Assembly (NCBI GenBank): GCA_964519015.1
Contig: CAZFHZ010000019.1
Coordinates: 1-41,612 of the forward strand
From: CAZFHZ01 sp964519015
GTDB taxonomy: Bacteria; Blakebacterota; Blakebacteria; Blakebacterales; CAYUVJ01
Length of the DNA: 41,612 nt
Direction: 5' to 3'
Numbering within the stretch: the stretch's first letter is position 1; each line of letters begins with the position of its first letter. The notes beneath the pieces were generated by a model that ran no database searches, was not told the DNA's origin, and worked only from the letters and a program-made list of their open reading frames with translations. The position numbers and the translations under genes were made by a program. Positions 33,181 through 40,731 of this stretch are shown here, piece after piece.

Positions 33181-34389
33181 ATGAGAGGCCTGCTGGCGAC
33201 GGGGGTCCTGCTGGCGCTCTCGGCCACGTTGACCGTACTGGCTTCGGGCTGTTCCTCGCGCACCGGTGGGGAAGAGCCCCGTATTGAGACCCTGGCGGAC
33301 GGCTCCGAGCAGGTGGGCTACGCCCGGCTGCCGGTCCGCCCATTGGCACTGGACACCCTGGCCGTCTGGGACCTGTGGGGGGATGACCAGGATTACCTGT
33401 TCCATGACATCATGGGAGCGGCCGGCACGGCGGACGGCTTCCTGCTGGTGGACCGGGGGAACCGCGAGGTGGTCCGGGTGGACTTCGCCGGACGGGTCCG
33501 TTCCCATTTCGGCCGCCAGGGGCAGGGCCCGGGGGAGTTCCAGTTCCCCCACGCGGTGCAGGTCGCGGACGACCGGATCTGGGTCTCTGACCTGATGAAC
33601 GGCCGTTTCTCGATCTTCGATGCCGGCGGGATCTACCAGCGCGACCTGCGCTGGGCCGAGCTGGGCTGGCACGGTTCGAGCTACCGGCCGCTCCCCGATG
33701 GCCGTCTCCTGCTGGGCGCCGAGACCTTTGTCGGGTTCGACGACTTCGACCGGATCGTCCCCACCCAGTACGTGCTCCTGCGCGACCCGGCCCTACCCCG
33801 GGCCGATACCCTGGCCGCCATGCCCGGAATGCGCCAGCATCAGATCACGGTGACCGCCGAATCGGGGCAGCAGATGGTCTTCGTGGATTCGCCGCAGTTC
33901 GCGCCCCGGCTGCACTGGGCCGTCACTTCCGGCGGCCGGCTCTTCACCGTGAGCAGCGACGACTACCGGATCGAGGAGCGCGACCTGAGCGGCCGCCTGG
34001 TCCGCACCATCCTGGCGCCCGCTCCCGACCTGACCGTCACCCAGCGGGACCGCGACTGGTTCTTTACCGAGGAGTTCCGCTTCGGATTCGGCAGCGGGGA
34101 GATGTTCAAGGCCACCCAGGCCTCACTGGAAGCATACCCGTTCGCCGGGCGGCGCCAGGCGATCACGGGTCTGGCCGTCGACCCGCTCGGGCGGCTCTGG
34201 GTGCGGGCCAGCACCGAAGATCCCGGACGCCCCCGGATGGACCTCTTCACTCTCGAGGGGACCTATCTCGGCAGCCTGGGAACGGTCCCGCTACCGCTTG
34301 CTTTCGCCGCCGACGGCTCCGCCCTGCTCATGGAGACCGACCGGGAGGGGACCGAGACCTACCAGGTGGTGCGGCCTCTCCTGCCCTGA
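33181..34389 (+). CDS. 6-bladed beta-propeller lipoprotein (propeller 8)
   Basis: 402 residues from ATG 33181, which has cagggag upstream and gives a lipoprotein signal (LLALSATLTVLASGCSS); an in-frame ATG at 33142 would add a charged extension. The mature protein begins LADGSEQVGYARLPVRPLALDTLAVWD and has DRGNREVVRVDFAGRVRSHFGRQGQGPGEFQFP, LAVDPLGRLWVRASTEDPGRPRMDLFTLEGTYLGSLG as later blades. It pairs with propeller 2 (7929-9131), not with the other group. It lies 117 bp after the redoxin and may have its own promoter. Ligand unknown. Confidence 0.82.
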   Translation: MRGLLATGVLLALSATLTVLASGCSSRTGGEEPRIETLADGSEQVGYARLPVRPLALDTLAVWDLWGDDQDYLFHDIMGAAGTADGFLLVDRGNREVVRVDFAGRVRSHFGRQGQGPGEFQFPHAVQVADDRIWVSDLMNGRFSIFDAGGIYQRDLRWAELGWHGSSYRPLPDGRLLLGAETFVGFDDFDRIVPTQYVLLRDPALPRADTLAAMPGMRQHQITVTAESGQQMVFVDSPQFAPRLHWAVTSGGRLFTVSSDDYRIEERDLSGRLVRTILAPAPDLTVTQRDRDWFFTEEFRFGFGSGEMFKATQASLEAYPFAGRRQAITGLAVDPLGRLWVRASTEDPGRPRMDLFTLEGTYLGSLGTVPLPLAFAADGSALLMETDREGTETYQVVRPLLP

Positions 34390-34451
34390 CGGGGGTGTCC
34401 CCGCATCCATCCGATCATTTTCTGATACCTCGATGTAACTTCCCCTACCTT

Positions 34452-34466
34452 TAGACCGTCTATAAG
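34452..34466 (+). promoter_or_regulatory. likely padR promoter with overlapping operator
   Basis: TAGAC-C-GTCTA (34452-34462) is a perfect dyad that overlaps TATAAG (34461-34466), a fair -10 element 29 bp before the padR start. PadR regulators often repress their own operon from such a site. No strong -35 is seen. Confidence 0.5.
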
Positions 34467-34494
34467 AGCATCACCCCCTGACCGGGAGGACACC

Positions 34495-34842
34495 TTGGCC
34501 CGCCGACGCTCCGACCTGCTGCTCGGGACACTGGAGATGATGGTCCTGAAGACCCTGGCGGCCGAGTCCACCCATGGCTGGGGACTCTCACTCCGGATCG
34601 AGCAGATCACGAACGGTGTCTTCCAGATCAACCAGGGTTCGCTCTACCCCGCGCTCCAGCGCATGCTCCGCAAGGGCTGGGTCCGTTCGGAGTGGCGCTC
34701 CTCGGAGCACAACCGCCGGGCGCGCTACTACCTCATCACCGCCTCCGGACGACACCGGCTGGAGCAGGAGATGACCGAGTGGGAGAAGGTCACCGGCGCG
34801 GTCAACCAGGTGCTGACATTCGATGCCCCGGAGGTCCGCTGA
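34495..34842 (+). CDS. PadR-family transcriptional regulator
   Basis: 115 residues. The winged-helix domain shows LLLGTLEMMVLKTLAAESTHGWGLSLRIEQITNGVFQINQGSLYPALQRMLRKGWV, then SSEHNRRARYYLITASGRHRLEQE, the standard PadR N-terminal pattern with a short C-terminal helix for dimerisation. The TTG start at 34495 is chosen because gggagg lies just before it. The gene ends 1 bp before the large permease gene. This is the common PadR-ADOP pair of acidobacterial and related genomes, in which the regulator probably controls the permease in response to an unknown effector. Confidence 0.93.
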   Translation: MARRRSDLLLGTLEMMVLKTLAAESTHGWGLSLRIEQITNGVFQINQGSLYPALQRMLRKGWVRSEWRSSEHNRRARYYLITASGRHRLEQEMTEWEKVTGAVNQVLTFDAPEVR

Positions 34843-34843
34843 C

Positions 34844-37537
34844 ATGTCCCTCTGGCACGGTCTGGGCGAGCGGTTGCGCGGCCTGCTGCGAAGCGGGCGG
34901 GCCGACCAGGAGATGGAGGAGGAGTTCCGCTTCCATCTCGAAGCCTCCCTCCAGCGCAACATCGAACGGGGCCTGGACCCCGAGGAGGCCCGGCGGCAGG
35001 CCCTGCGCGACTTCGGCGGGATCGAACGGCGCAAGGAGCAGACCCGCCGCGAACGCGGCTTCCGCTGGCTGACCGACCTGGGGCGGGACGTCCAGTACGC
35101 CCTCCGCTACTTCCGGGCCAACCCCGGCTTCGCGGCCGTGGTGGTAACGGTCATGAGCCTGGGGATCGGGGCCAACTCGGCCATCTACAGTCTTGTCGAT
35201 TCGGTCCTCTTCCGGGCCCTTCCGGTACGGGATCCGGAGCAGGTAGTGCGCATCTACACCCTCGAGCCCGACCGGGGCATCCCCCGCTGGAACGCCTACG
35301 TCGACTACCTGGCGATGCGTGAGCGGACCGACCTGTTCGCCGAGATCGCCGCGGTGGGAGACCTCATCCCCTTCACCGAGATGAACGAGCAGGGGGCCGA
35401 GACCGTGCTGGCCGAGGTGCACGGAGCCGCCTTCCTCTCCATCATCGGTCTCGAGCCCTTCCTGGGACGGGGCTTCCGGCCGGAGGAGGATCAGGAGGGC
35501 TCTGAGCCGGTGACCATGGTCTCCTACCTGGCCTGGCAGCGCCGCTTCGGTTCCGATCCCGACCTGGTCGGCCGTACCGTCCGGCTCAACGGCTACCCGG
35601 TCACGGTGGTCGGGATCGGTCCGAAGGAACTCACCAGCTCCTTCCTGGGGATGGTCACCGATTACTGGGTCCCCTGGGGGACCGGGATGCTGATCGATCC
35701 GGGGGGCGTGGGCACGACCGGCCGGGGGGAGGACCAGTGCCCGGTCTTCGCCCGCCTGCAGCCCGGGGTGGGGGTGGAACAGGTCCAGGGGGCGCTCGAC
35801 GCTCTGGCCGCCGGACTGGCCGAGCAGTACCCGGAGACCGACAGCCGGCTGGCCTTCAAGGTCTGGTCGGAGACCGACGTCCGGGTCGATCCCATGGTCG
35901 ATATGATGACCACCCCGGTCGCGGCCTTCCTGCTGGTCGTGGTCACCCTGGTCCTGCTGGTGGCCTGTTCCAACCTGGCCGGATTGCTGATGATGCGCGG
36001 TTCGGTCCGCCAGCGGGAGATCGCCATCCGCCTCGCCCTGGGGGCCGGACGCGGGCGGTTGCTGCGCCAGCTGCTGACCGAGAGCGCCCTGCTGGGCTTG
36101 ATGGGTGGTCTGGTGGGGCTGGGAATCGCCGGTTGGCTCGCCCGGATGATCGTAACCTTCAAGCCGCCTCTCCCGGTGCCGATCGCCGTCGATCTGCGGT
36201 TCGACACCTCCGTGCTCCTCTACACCCTCACGGTATCCGTCCTGACCGGACTCGCCTTCGGGTTGATGCCGGCCCTGCGGGCCTCCCGACCCGGAGTGGT
36301 CGAGGGCTTGAAGGGTCCGGGCCGGTATGACGGGGGTGGTCGGCGCAGGGTCGGGACGCCCAACGGCCTGGTCGTCTTCCAGGTCGCCGTCTCGGTCATC
36401 CTGCTCGTGGTGGCCACCCTCTTCCTGCGCAGCCTCTCCTACGGCAGCGTCGCCGATCCCGGATTCCGCAAGGAAGGGCTGGCCTTTGCCCTGACCGATG
36501 CCCGGCAGGGGGGGTACCGCTCCGAGGAGTCGGGGCGGTCCTTCTACGGCCGGCTGGTCGAAGAGGTCTCCGCACTGCCCGGCATCGAACGAGTGGCCCT
36601 CGCCAGCCACGCACCATTGAGCATCTTCGGGATCTCAGCGGGACGCCTGCGTCTGCCCGAGCAGGAAGTGGAGAAGGTCGAGGAGATGCGCCGCTGTCGA
36701 TATGCCGTGGTCTCCCCGGAGTACTTCGAGACCCTCGGTGTCCCCTTGACGGCCGGTCGCGCCTTTTCCGACGAGCAGGACGCTCCGAACGCCGCCCGGA
36801 CGGCCATCGTCAACGAGTTCCTGGCCCGGCAGCTCTTCGAGACCCCGATGGCGGTCGGACGCTCCTTCGTGATGGGGATCGGAGAGGAGGCCCAGGGCTT
36901 CGAGGTGGTGGGCGTGGTACCGGACCTGAAGGAGCTGTTCATCATCGAGCGGGATGTCCCCTTCTTCTACCTCCCCTCCTCCCAGTGGTACCGGGCGTCG
37001 ATGGTGGTCCTGGCCCGTTCTTCAGGGCCGGCGGTCCCGGTGCGCGAGGCGCTGCGTCGGACCCTGACCGACCTGGACCGGAACGTGCCGGTCTACGAAG
37101 CCCGGACAATGGACGATCAGATGGATTTCCAGCTCTACTTCCCGCGCTTCCTGGGAATCCTGCTCACCACCCTGGGAACGCTCACCCTGCTGCTGGCCAG
37201 CATCGGTCTCTACGGGATCGTCTCCTTCTCGGTGGCCCGGCGCACCAGGGAGATCGGGATCCGGATGGCCCTGGGAGCAGACCACCGGCAGGTCGTCCGC
37301 ATGATTATGAGGCAGGGCAACCGGTTGGCGGTTATCGGAGTGGTGGTGGGTCTGGTCGTGGTGGCTCCGCTGGCGCTCCGGTTCCTCCCCCGGCTCCTCT
37401 TCGGGATCCACCCGCTCGACGTGGTCACCTTCCTCCTGGTCTCCCTGCTCATGCTGGGGGTGACCACCCTGGCCAACTGGCTGCCGGCGCGCCGGACCGC
37501 CCTGCTCGATCCGGTCCGGACCCTGCGCAACGAGTGA
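34844..37537 (+). CDS. FtsX/MacB-like ABC permease of the ADOP family
   Basis: 897 residues, about twice the length of a simple MacB/FtsX-type permease domain. An N-terminal cytosolic helix region (QEMEEEFRFHLEASLQRNIERGL, ARRQALRDFGG) precedes a first membrane span (NPGFAAVVVTVMSLGIGANSAIYSLVDSVLF) and a large extracytoplasmic MacB-PCD domain. The first FtsX domain contains REIAIRLALGAGRGRLLRQLLTESALLG. A second periplasmic domain and a second FtsX domain (REIGIRMALGADHRQVVRMIMRQG) follow, then LPARRTALLDPVRTLRNE. No ATP-binding subunit is adjacent, as is usual for these orphan permeases. ATG 34844 has ggaggt upstream. Substrate unknown. Confidence 0.92.
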   Translation: MSLWHGLGERLRGLLRSGRADQEMEEEFRFHLEASLQRNIERGLDPEEARRQALRDFGGIERRKEQTRRERGFRWLTDLGRDVQYALRYFRANPGFAAVVVTVMSLGIGANSAIYSLVDSVLFRALPVRDPEQVVRIYTLEPDRGIPRWNAYVDYLAMRERTDLFAEIAAVGDLIPFTEMNEQGAETVLAEVHGAAFLSIIGLEPFLGRGFRPEEDQEGSEPVTMVSYLAWQRRFGSDPDLVGRTVRLNGYPVTVVGIGPKELTSSFLGMVTDYWVPWGTGMLIDPGGVGTTGRGEDQCPVFARLQPGVGVEQVQGALDALAAGLAEQYPETDSRLAFKVWSETDVRVDPMVDMMTTPVAAFLLVVVTLVLLVACSNLAGLLMMRGSVRQREIAIRLALGAGRGRLLRQLLTESALLGLMGGLVGLGIAGWLARMIVTFKPPLPVPIAVDLRFDTSVLLYTLTVSVLTGLAFGLMPALRASRPGVVEGLKGPGRYDGGGRRRVGTPNGLVVFQVAVSVILLVVATLFLRSLSYGSVADPGFRKEGLAFALTDARQGGYRSEESGRSFYGRLVEEVSALPGIERVALASHAPLSIFGISAGRLRLPEQEVEKVEEMRRCRYAVVSPEYFETLGVPLTAGRAFSDEQDAPNAARTAIVNEFLARQLFETPMAVGRSFVMGIGEEAQGFEVVGVVPDLKELFIIERDVPFFYLPSSQWYRASMVVLARSSGPAVPVREALRRTLTDLDRNVPVYEARTMDDQMDFQLYFPRFLGILLTTLGTLTLLLASIGLYGIVSFSVARRTREIGIRMALGADHRQVVRMIMRQGNRLAVIGVVVGLVVVAPLALRFLPRLLFGIHPLDVVTFLLVSLLMLGVTTLANWLPARRTALLDPVRTLRNE

Positions 37538-37557
37538 GGCGGGGCGGCCCGAAACGC

Positions 37558-38856
37558 TCAGTAGTAGAAGCCGCCCCCCATCCGCGGGTTGACCGCGTTG
37601 TTGTAGATCGAGCCGAAGCGGTAACTGAATCCGACCATGCCGAAGTAATCGTAATCCGTCTGCAGCGCCCGGCGGCGCAGCAGGACCTCCTCGGACGTCA
37701 GTCCGGCTTTGCTGATGTAGAGCTGATCGCGGATACGTGAGGACCCCCCGTTCAGATTCAGGGAGAACCCCTTGAAGAGACGGATGTCAATGGAGGAGTA
37801 CACTCCCAGGGAGTAAAGCCCGAGATCGTGCAGGTACTGAGCGCCGTTCAACGAGATATTGAGGTTCCCCCAGGTCTCCTTGAGATCGAGTGAGACGGTC
37901 AGCACGTGCTGCCAGACCATCTCCTTCATCTTGTCGAAGATGGTCTCCTCCTCGTACTCGACCCATTGCGGACCGATCCGGTAGAGGCAGGTCAGTTCCC
38001 GCCGGGTGGACTCGGAGTAGGGGAAGACGTCGTATTCGAGTGCGGGCCCGAGCTGCAGCGACCGGATCTGGTTGCTGTAGGTGGACCGGGAGAGACCTCC
38101 CGAGAACCCGGTCGACCAGTGGGCGCCCAGGCCCCAGACCGCATTGGCCGAGGCGCTGAAACTGCGGGTTGTGTTGATGTACTCCACCACATCTGGGATC
38201 TCGAAGGTGCTCCGGGAATAGGAACTCGAGACGCCCAGCCGGTATTTGGAGTCCTCGGTGGTGCGGTTGGCCGAGAGCGACCCGCTGTAGTTACCGCTGC
38301 TGGAACGGCTCTCACCGCTGAAGAAGCCGTGGACGCTTGTGGAGAAGACCCAGCAGTCCCACGGATCCTCAGCCGGGCCTACCGGCCCCCCGGGGCGCTC
38401 GGGAGTGTAGGAGATGCGGATCTGGCCGGCGATCGGAGTCGCGGCCACGTAGGGCATCAAGCCCATCTTGAGGACTTGGGTGATGCCTTCCCGCGACTCC
38501 GCCTCGGTCTCGGTGGGTCCCTCCAGGTAGCGCAGGGTGTCACGGCGTCCGGCGAAGGCTTTCAGCCCGATGAAGAAGAGGGTGTGTTCCCGTCCCCCCG
38601 ATCCGGTGGACTGCGAGGCGCCCAGGATCTGGACGTGGGCATCCTGGCGGTCGCGCACCCAGTTCACGAAGGCGATCTCCCGGCGCAGGTAGTCGAAATC
38701 GACCCAGAACCCGGAAAGGTCGAGGAAGACGTTCACGCCCTCGACCGGCGGCGGACCGGGCCCGCCCGGTTGGGCGAGCGAGGGGGCGGGCAGGAGGGTG
38801 AAGGAGAGGAGGGTCAGAACACGCAGGACGACCCGGGAGAGGGTGGCGGTAGGCAT
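37558..38856 (-). CDS. predicted outer-membrane beta-barrel protein, unknown family
   Basis: 432 residues with a signal peptide (LTLLSFTLLPAPSLAQ). The first 130 residues of the mature part hold VFLDLSGFWVDFDYLRREIAFVNWVRDRQDAHVQILGASQSTGSGGREHTLFFIG, a block I recall from uncharacterised proteins of several environmental phyla. The remainder alternates polar and aromatic residues in strands (SGSLSANRTTEDSKYRLGVSSSYSRS, SASANAVWGLGAHWSTGFSGG) and ends in Tyr-Tyr, as expected for a barrel recognised by the BAM system. It converges with the ADOP permease gene, 20 bp apart. No enzyme motif is seen. Transport or adhesion are both possible. Confidence 0.7.
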   Translation of the reverse strand: MPTATLSRVVLRVLTLLSFTLLPAPSLAQPGGPGPPPVEGVNVFLDLSGFWVDFDYLRREIAFVNWVRDRQDAHVQILGASQSTGSGGREHTLFFIGLKAFAGRRDTLRYLEGPTETEAESREGITQVLKMGLMPYVAATPIAGQIRISYTPERPGGPVGPAEDPWDCWVFSTSVHGFFSGESRSSSGNYSGSLSANRTTEDSKYRLGVSSSYSRSTFEIPDVVEYINTTRSFSASANAVWGLGAHWSTGFSGGLSRSTYSNQIRSLQLGPALEYDVFPYSESTRRELTCLYRIGPQWVEYEEETIFDKMKEMVWQHVLTVSLDLKETWGNLNISLNGAQYLHDLGLYSLGVYSSIDIRLFKGFSLNLNGGSSRIRDQLYISKAGLTSEEVLLRRRALQTDYDYFGMVGFSYRFGSIYNNAVNPRMGGGFYY

Positions 38857-38992
38857 CGCCGTCTCCGATTCCGGTCGGCGCCATCATCGCCGACGAGTTA
38901 TGGGACCTCCCCTCTCCATCAATAGAACGACCTGACCGCGGCCGGAGTTTATTCAACTTAACGTCAGCCCGCCGCTCCGGCCCGGAAGGAGA

Positions 38993-39017
38993 ACGCCGCC
39001 CCGTCCGGGGGCGGCGT
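38993..39017 (-). terminator. strong GC hairpin, probable terminator
   Basis: ACGCCGCCCC (38993-39002) and GGGGCGGCGT (39008-39017) form a perfect 10-bp stem with a 5-nt loop, followed on the minus strand by TTCTCCTT. It would end transcripts of the small gene at 39156. The rest of the 299-bp gap 38857-39155 shows only the hairpin at 39130-39150. Confidence 0.6.
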
Positions 39018-39129
39018 CGCGTCGGGAGGAGAGCGGCCGGCAGCCCGATCCCCCCATAGAGCGCCTCGATGTAGTGCTTACAATCGGTCCCGTCAAGCCC
39101 CGAGGCGGGGATCAGCGGGGAGGTGGGAG

Positions 39130-39150
39130 GGGGCCCCGGGGTGGGGCCCC
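39130..39150 (-). terminator. GC-only hairpin after the small HTH gene
   Basis: Two copies of the self-complementary GGGGCCCC separated by GGGGT lie 6 bp beyond the stop codon of the minus-strand gene. They form an 8-bp stem without a T tract. It may stabilise the 3' end or act with the hairpin at 38993. Confidence 0.45.
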
Positions 39151-39155
39151 GCGAC

Positions 39156-39608
39156 TCAGCGGAGGAGTTCGGCCATCCGGGCGGCCACGGCCTCCCGACG
39201 CTGCTGCCATTCCAGACTGGAGAAGATCTGCGGGGCCGCCTCGATCAGACGCGGGAGCAGGTAGAAGATATCGGTCTGCGTCCAGGCCCGACCGTCCCGG
39301 GTCTGGAACTCCCGCTGGTTGATACCCCGGGCGACCTCGGAGAGGGAGCGGTCCTCCACGATCATCTCCAGTATCAGGGTCATCACTTCCTTCTCCCCCG
39401 GATGCTCCTCGAGGTGGCGGCAATCGGCAGCGATCCGGAGGCCGAAGGGTATCTCCAGCTTCAGCTCCCCGGCGTCCACCGATGCGCCGCCGGTCGAGCG
39501 TTCCCACTCCACAGACACCAGCCGCCATCCCTCGACAGCACGCTGGCGGACCTGATCCAGTGACGGTGGCGAGCTCGTCGGTTCGCGCAGGCGTTCTTTC
39601 CCGGTCAT
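39156..39608 (-). CDS. small recombinase-domain-like HTH protein
   Basis: 150 residues. The central part VMTLILEMIVEDRSLSEVARGINQREFQTRDGRAWTQTDIFYLLPRLIEAAP resembles the DNA-binding 'recombinase' domain of large serine recombinases (short helix pair, then R-T-R-x-G-x-x-W-T). The catalytic resolvase domain and its serine are absent. A second block WRLVSVEWERSTG lies near the N-terminus. It is therefore more likely a DNA-binding protein than an active recombinase. ATG 39608 has aagggga upstream; the GTG one codon earlier is an alternative. No attachment sites or mobile genes are beside it. Confidence 0.6.
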   Translation of the reverse strand: MTGKERLREPTSSPPSLDQVRQRAVEGWRLVSVEWERSTGGASVDAGELKLEIPFGLRIAADCRHLEEHPGEKEVMTLILEMIVEDRSLSEVARGINQREFQTRDGRAWTQTDIFYLLPRLIEAAPQIFSSLEWQQRREAVAARMAELLR

Positions 39609-39751
39609 CACGGATTCCCCTTGGACGTGTCCGATTTCCGATCACGGGCCCCCATCTCTTCGAAATACGGCCCGGCGGCGGAAAGGGATTCGGGAATTCG
39701 CGGTCGGCAGAGGAGCGGGGGTCCGTCCGGGAAAGCGAAAGTACCGGTCAG

Positions 39752-39769
39752 ATGTAACCCGCGTGTCAC
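39752..39769 (+). promoter_or_regulatory. candidate Pho box upstream of pstS
   Basis: ATGTAAC-4 bp-GTGTCAC has the 7-4-7 direct repeat geometry of a PhoB site (consensus CTGTCAT repeats) and lies about 100 bp before the pstS start. Overlapping dyads (CTGTCC ... GGACAG) follow at once. Placement upstream of a phosphate transporter supports it. Confidence 0.5.
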
Positions 39770-39870
39770 CTGTCCGACACACGGGACAGCTACCCTGCCG
39801 GCCGTCATCCAGAGGATCCCAGAATCCAGGCGGGCATACCGCCCGACTCCTTATCCCACGGAGGACCATT

Positions 39871-40707
39871 GTGAAGAAGATCGCAGCCCTGGCCCTGGCC
39901 GGCCTGGTCGTAGCGGCCCTCGCTTCGGCCTCCCAGGCTCAGATGCAATCCGGCAAGATCGTCATCGACGGTTCGACGACGGTCGGTCCGATCGCCAAGG
40001 CGTTCGCCGAGGAGTTCATGCGCGCCAACCCGGGGGTGAACATCACCGTCAGCGAGTCGGGTAGCGGCAACGGCGTCAAGAGCCTGGTCAACGGCACCTG
40101 TGACATCGCCGACATGAGCCGCTTCATGAAGGACACCGAGTTCAAGGCGGCCGCCGACGCCGGCCGGATGCCGGTGGCCCACGTGGTGGCCCTCGACGGG
40201 CTCCCGGTGATCGTCCACCCCAGCAACCCGGTCAAGGGTCTGACCATCGCGCAGATCCGTGACATCTACACCGGCAAGATCACCAACTGGAACCAGGTCG
40301 GTGGTCCCAACCGCCCGATCGTGATCATCAGCCGGGACACCAACAGCGGCACCTACGAGACCTTCGAAACCCTGGTCATGAAGGGTGCGGCGATGGCCGG
40401 CAGCGTCGAGTACGTCGGCAGCAACGGCGCCGTACGGCAGCGGGTCCAGTCGACCCCGAACGCCATCGGCTATGCCGGACTCGGTTTCGTCGACCGCACC
40501 GTCAAGGCCCTCGAGGTCAACGGGATCGCTCCCACCGCCGAGACGGTCATCGCCGGTGACTATCCCATCTCGCGGCCGCTCTACATGTTCACCAACGGCT
40601 ACCCGGAGCTGGGCTCGCCGGTCTACAAGTTCGTCACCTTCCATCTGAGCAAGCGCGGCCAGGAGATCATCCAGGGGATCGGCTTTGTTCCGATCACCAA
40701 GTACTGA
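39871..40707 (+). CDS. pstS: phosphate ABC transporter substrate-binding protein PstS
   Basis: 278 residues. A signal peptide (IAALALAGLVVAALASASQAQ) precedes the phosphate-binding fold: IVIDGSTTVGPIAKAFAEEFM, ITVSESGSGNGVKSLVNGTCDIADMSR, LTIAQIRDIYTGKITNWNQVGG, ISRDTNSGTYETFE and NAIGYAGLGFVDRTVKAL, matching the short PstS type. It captures phosphate in the periplasm and hands it to PstC/PstA. GTG 39871 is chosen because ggagga lies 5 bp upstream; earlier in-frame codons would lengthen the signal. pstC follows after 24 bp, and a Pho box candidate is upstream. Confidence 0.95.
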   Translation: MKKIAALALAGLVVAALASASQAQMQSGKIVIDGSTTVGPIAKAFAEEFMRANPGVNITVSESGSGNGVKSLVNGTCDIADMSRFMKDTEFKAAADAGRMPVAHVVALDGLPVIVHPSNPVKGLTIAQIRDIYTGKITNWNQVGGPNRPIVIISRDTNSGTYETFETLVMKGAAMAGSVEYVGSNGAVRQRVQSTPNAIGYAGLGFVDRTVKALEVNGIAPTAETVIAGDYPISRPLYMFTNGYPELGSPVYKFVTFHLSKRGQEIIQGIGFVPITKY

Positions 40708-40731
40708 GCCGAGGGGAGGCAGAATCCCTCC

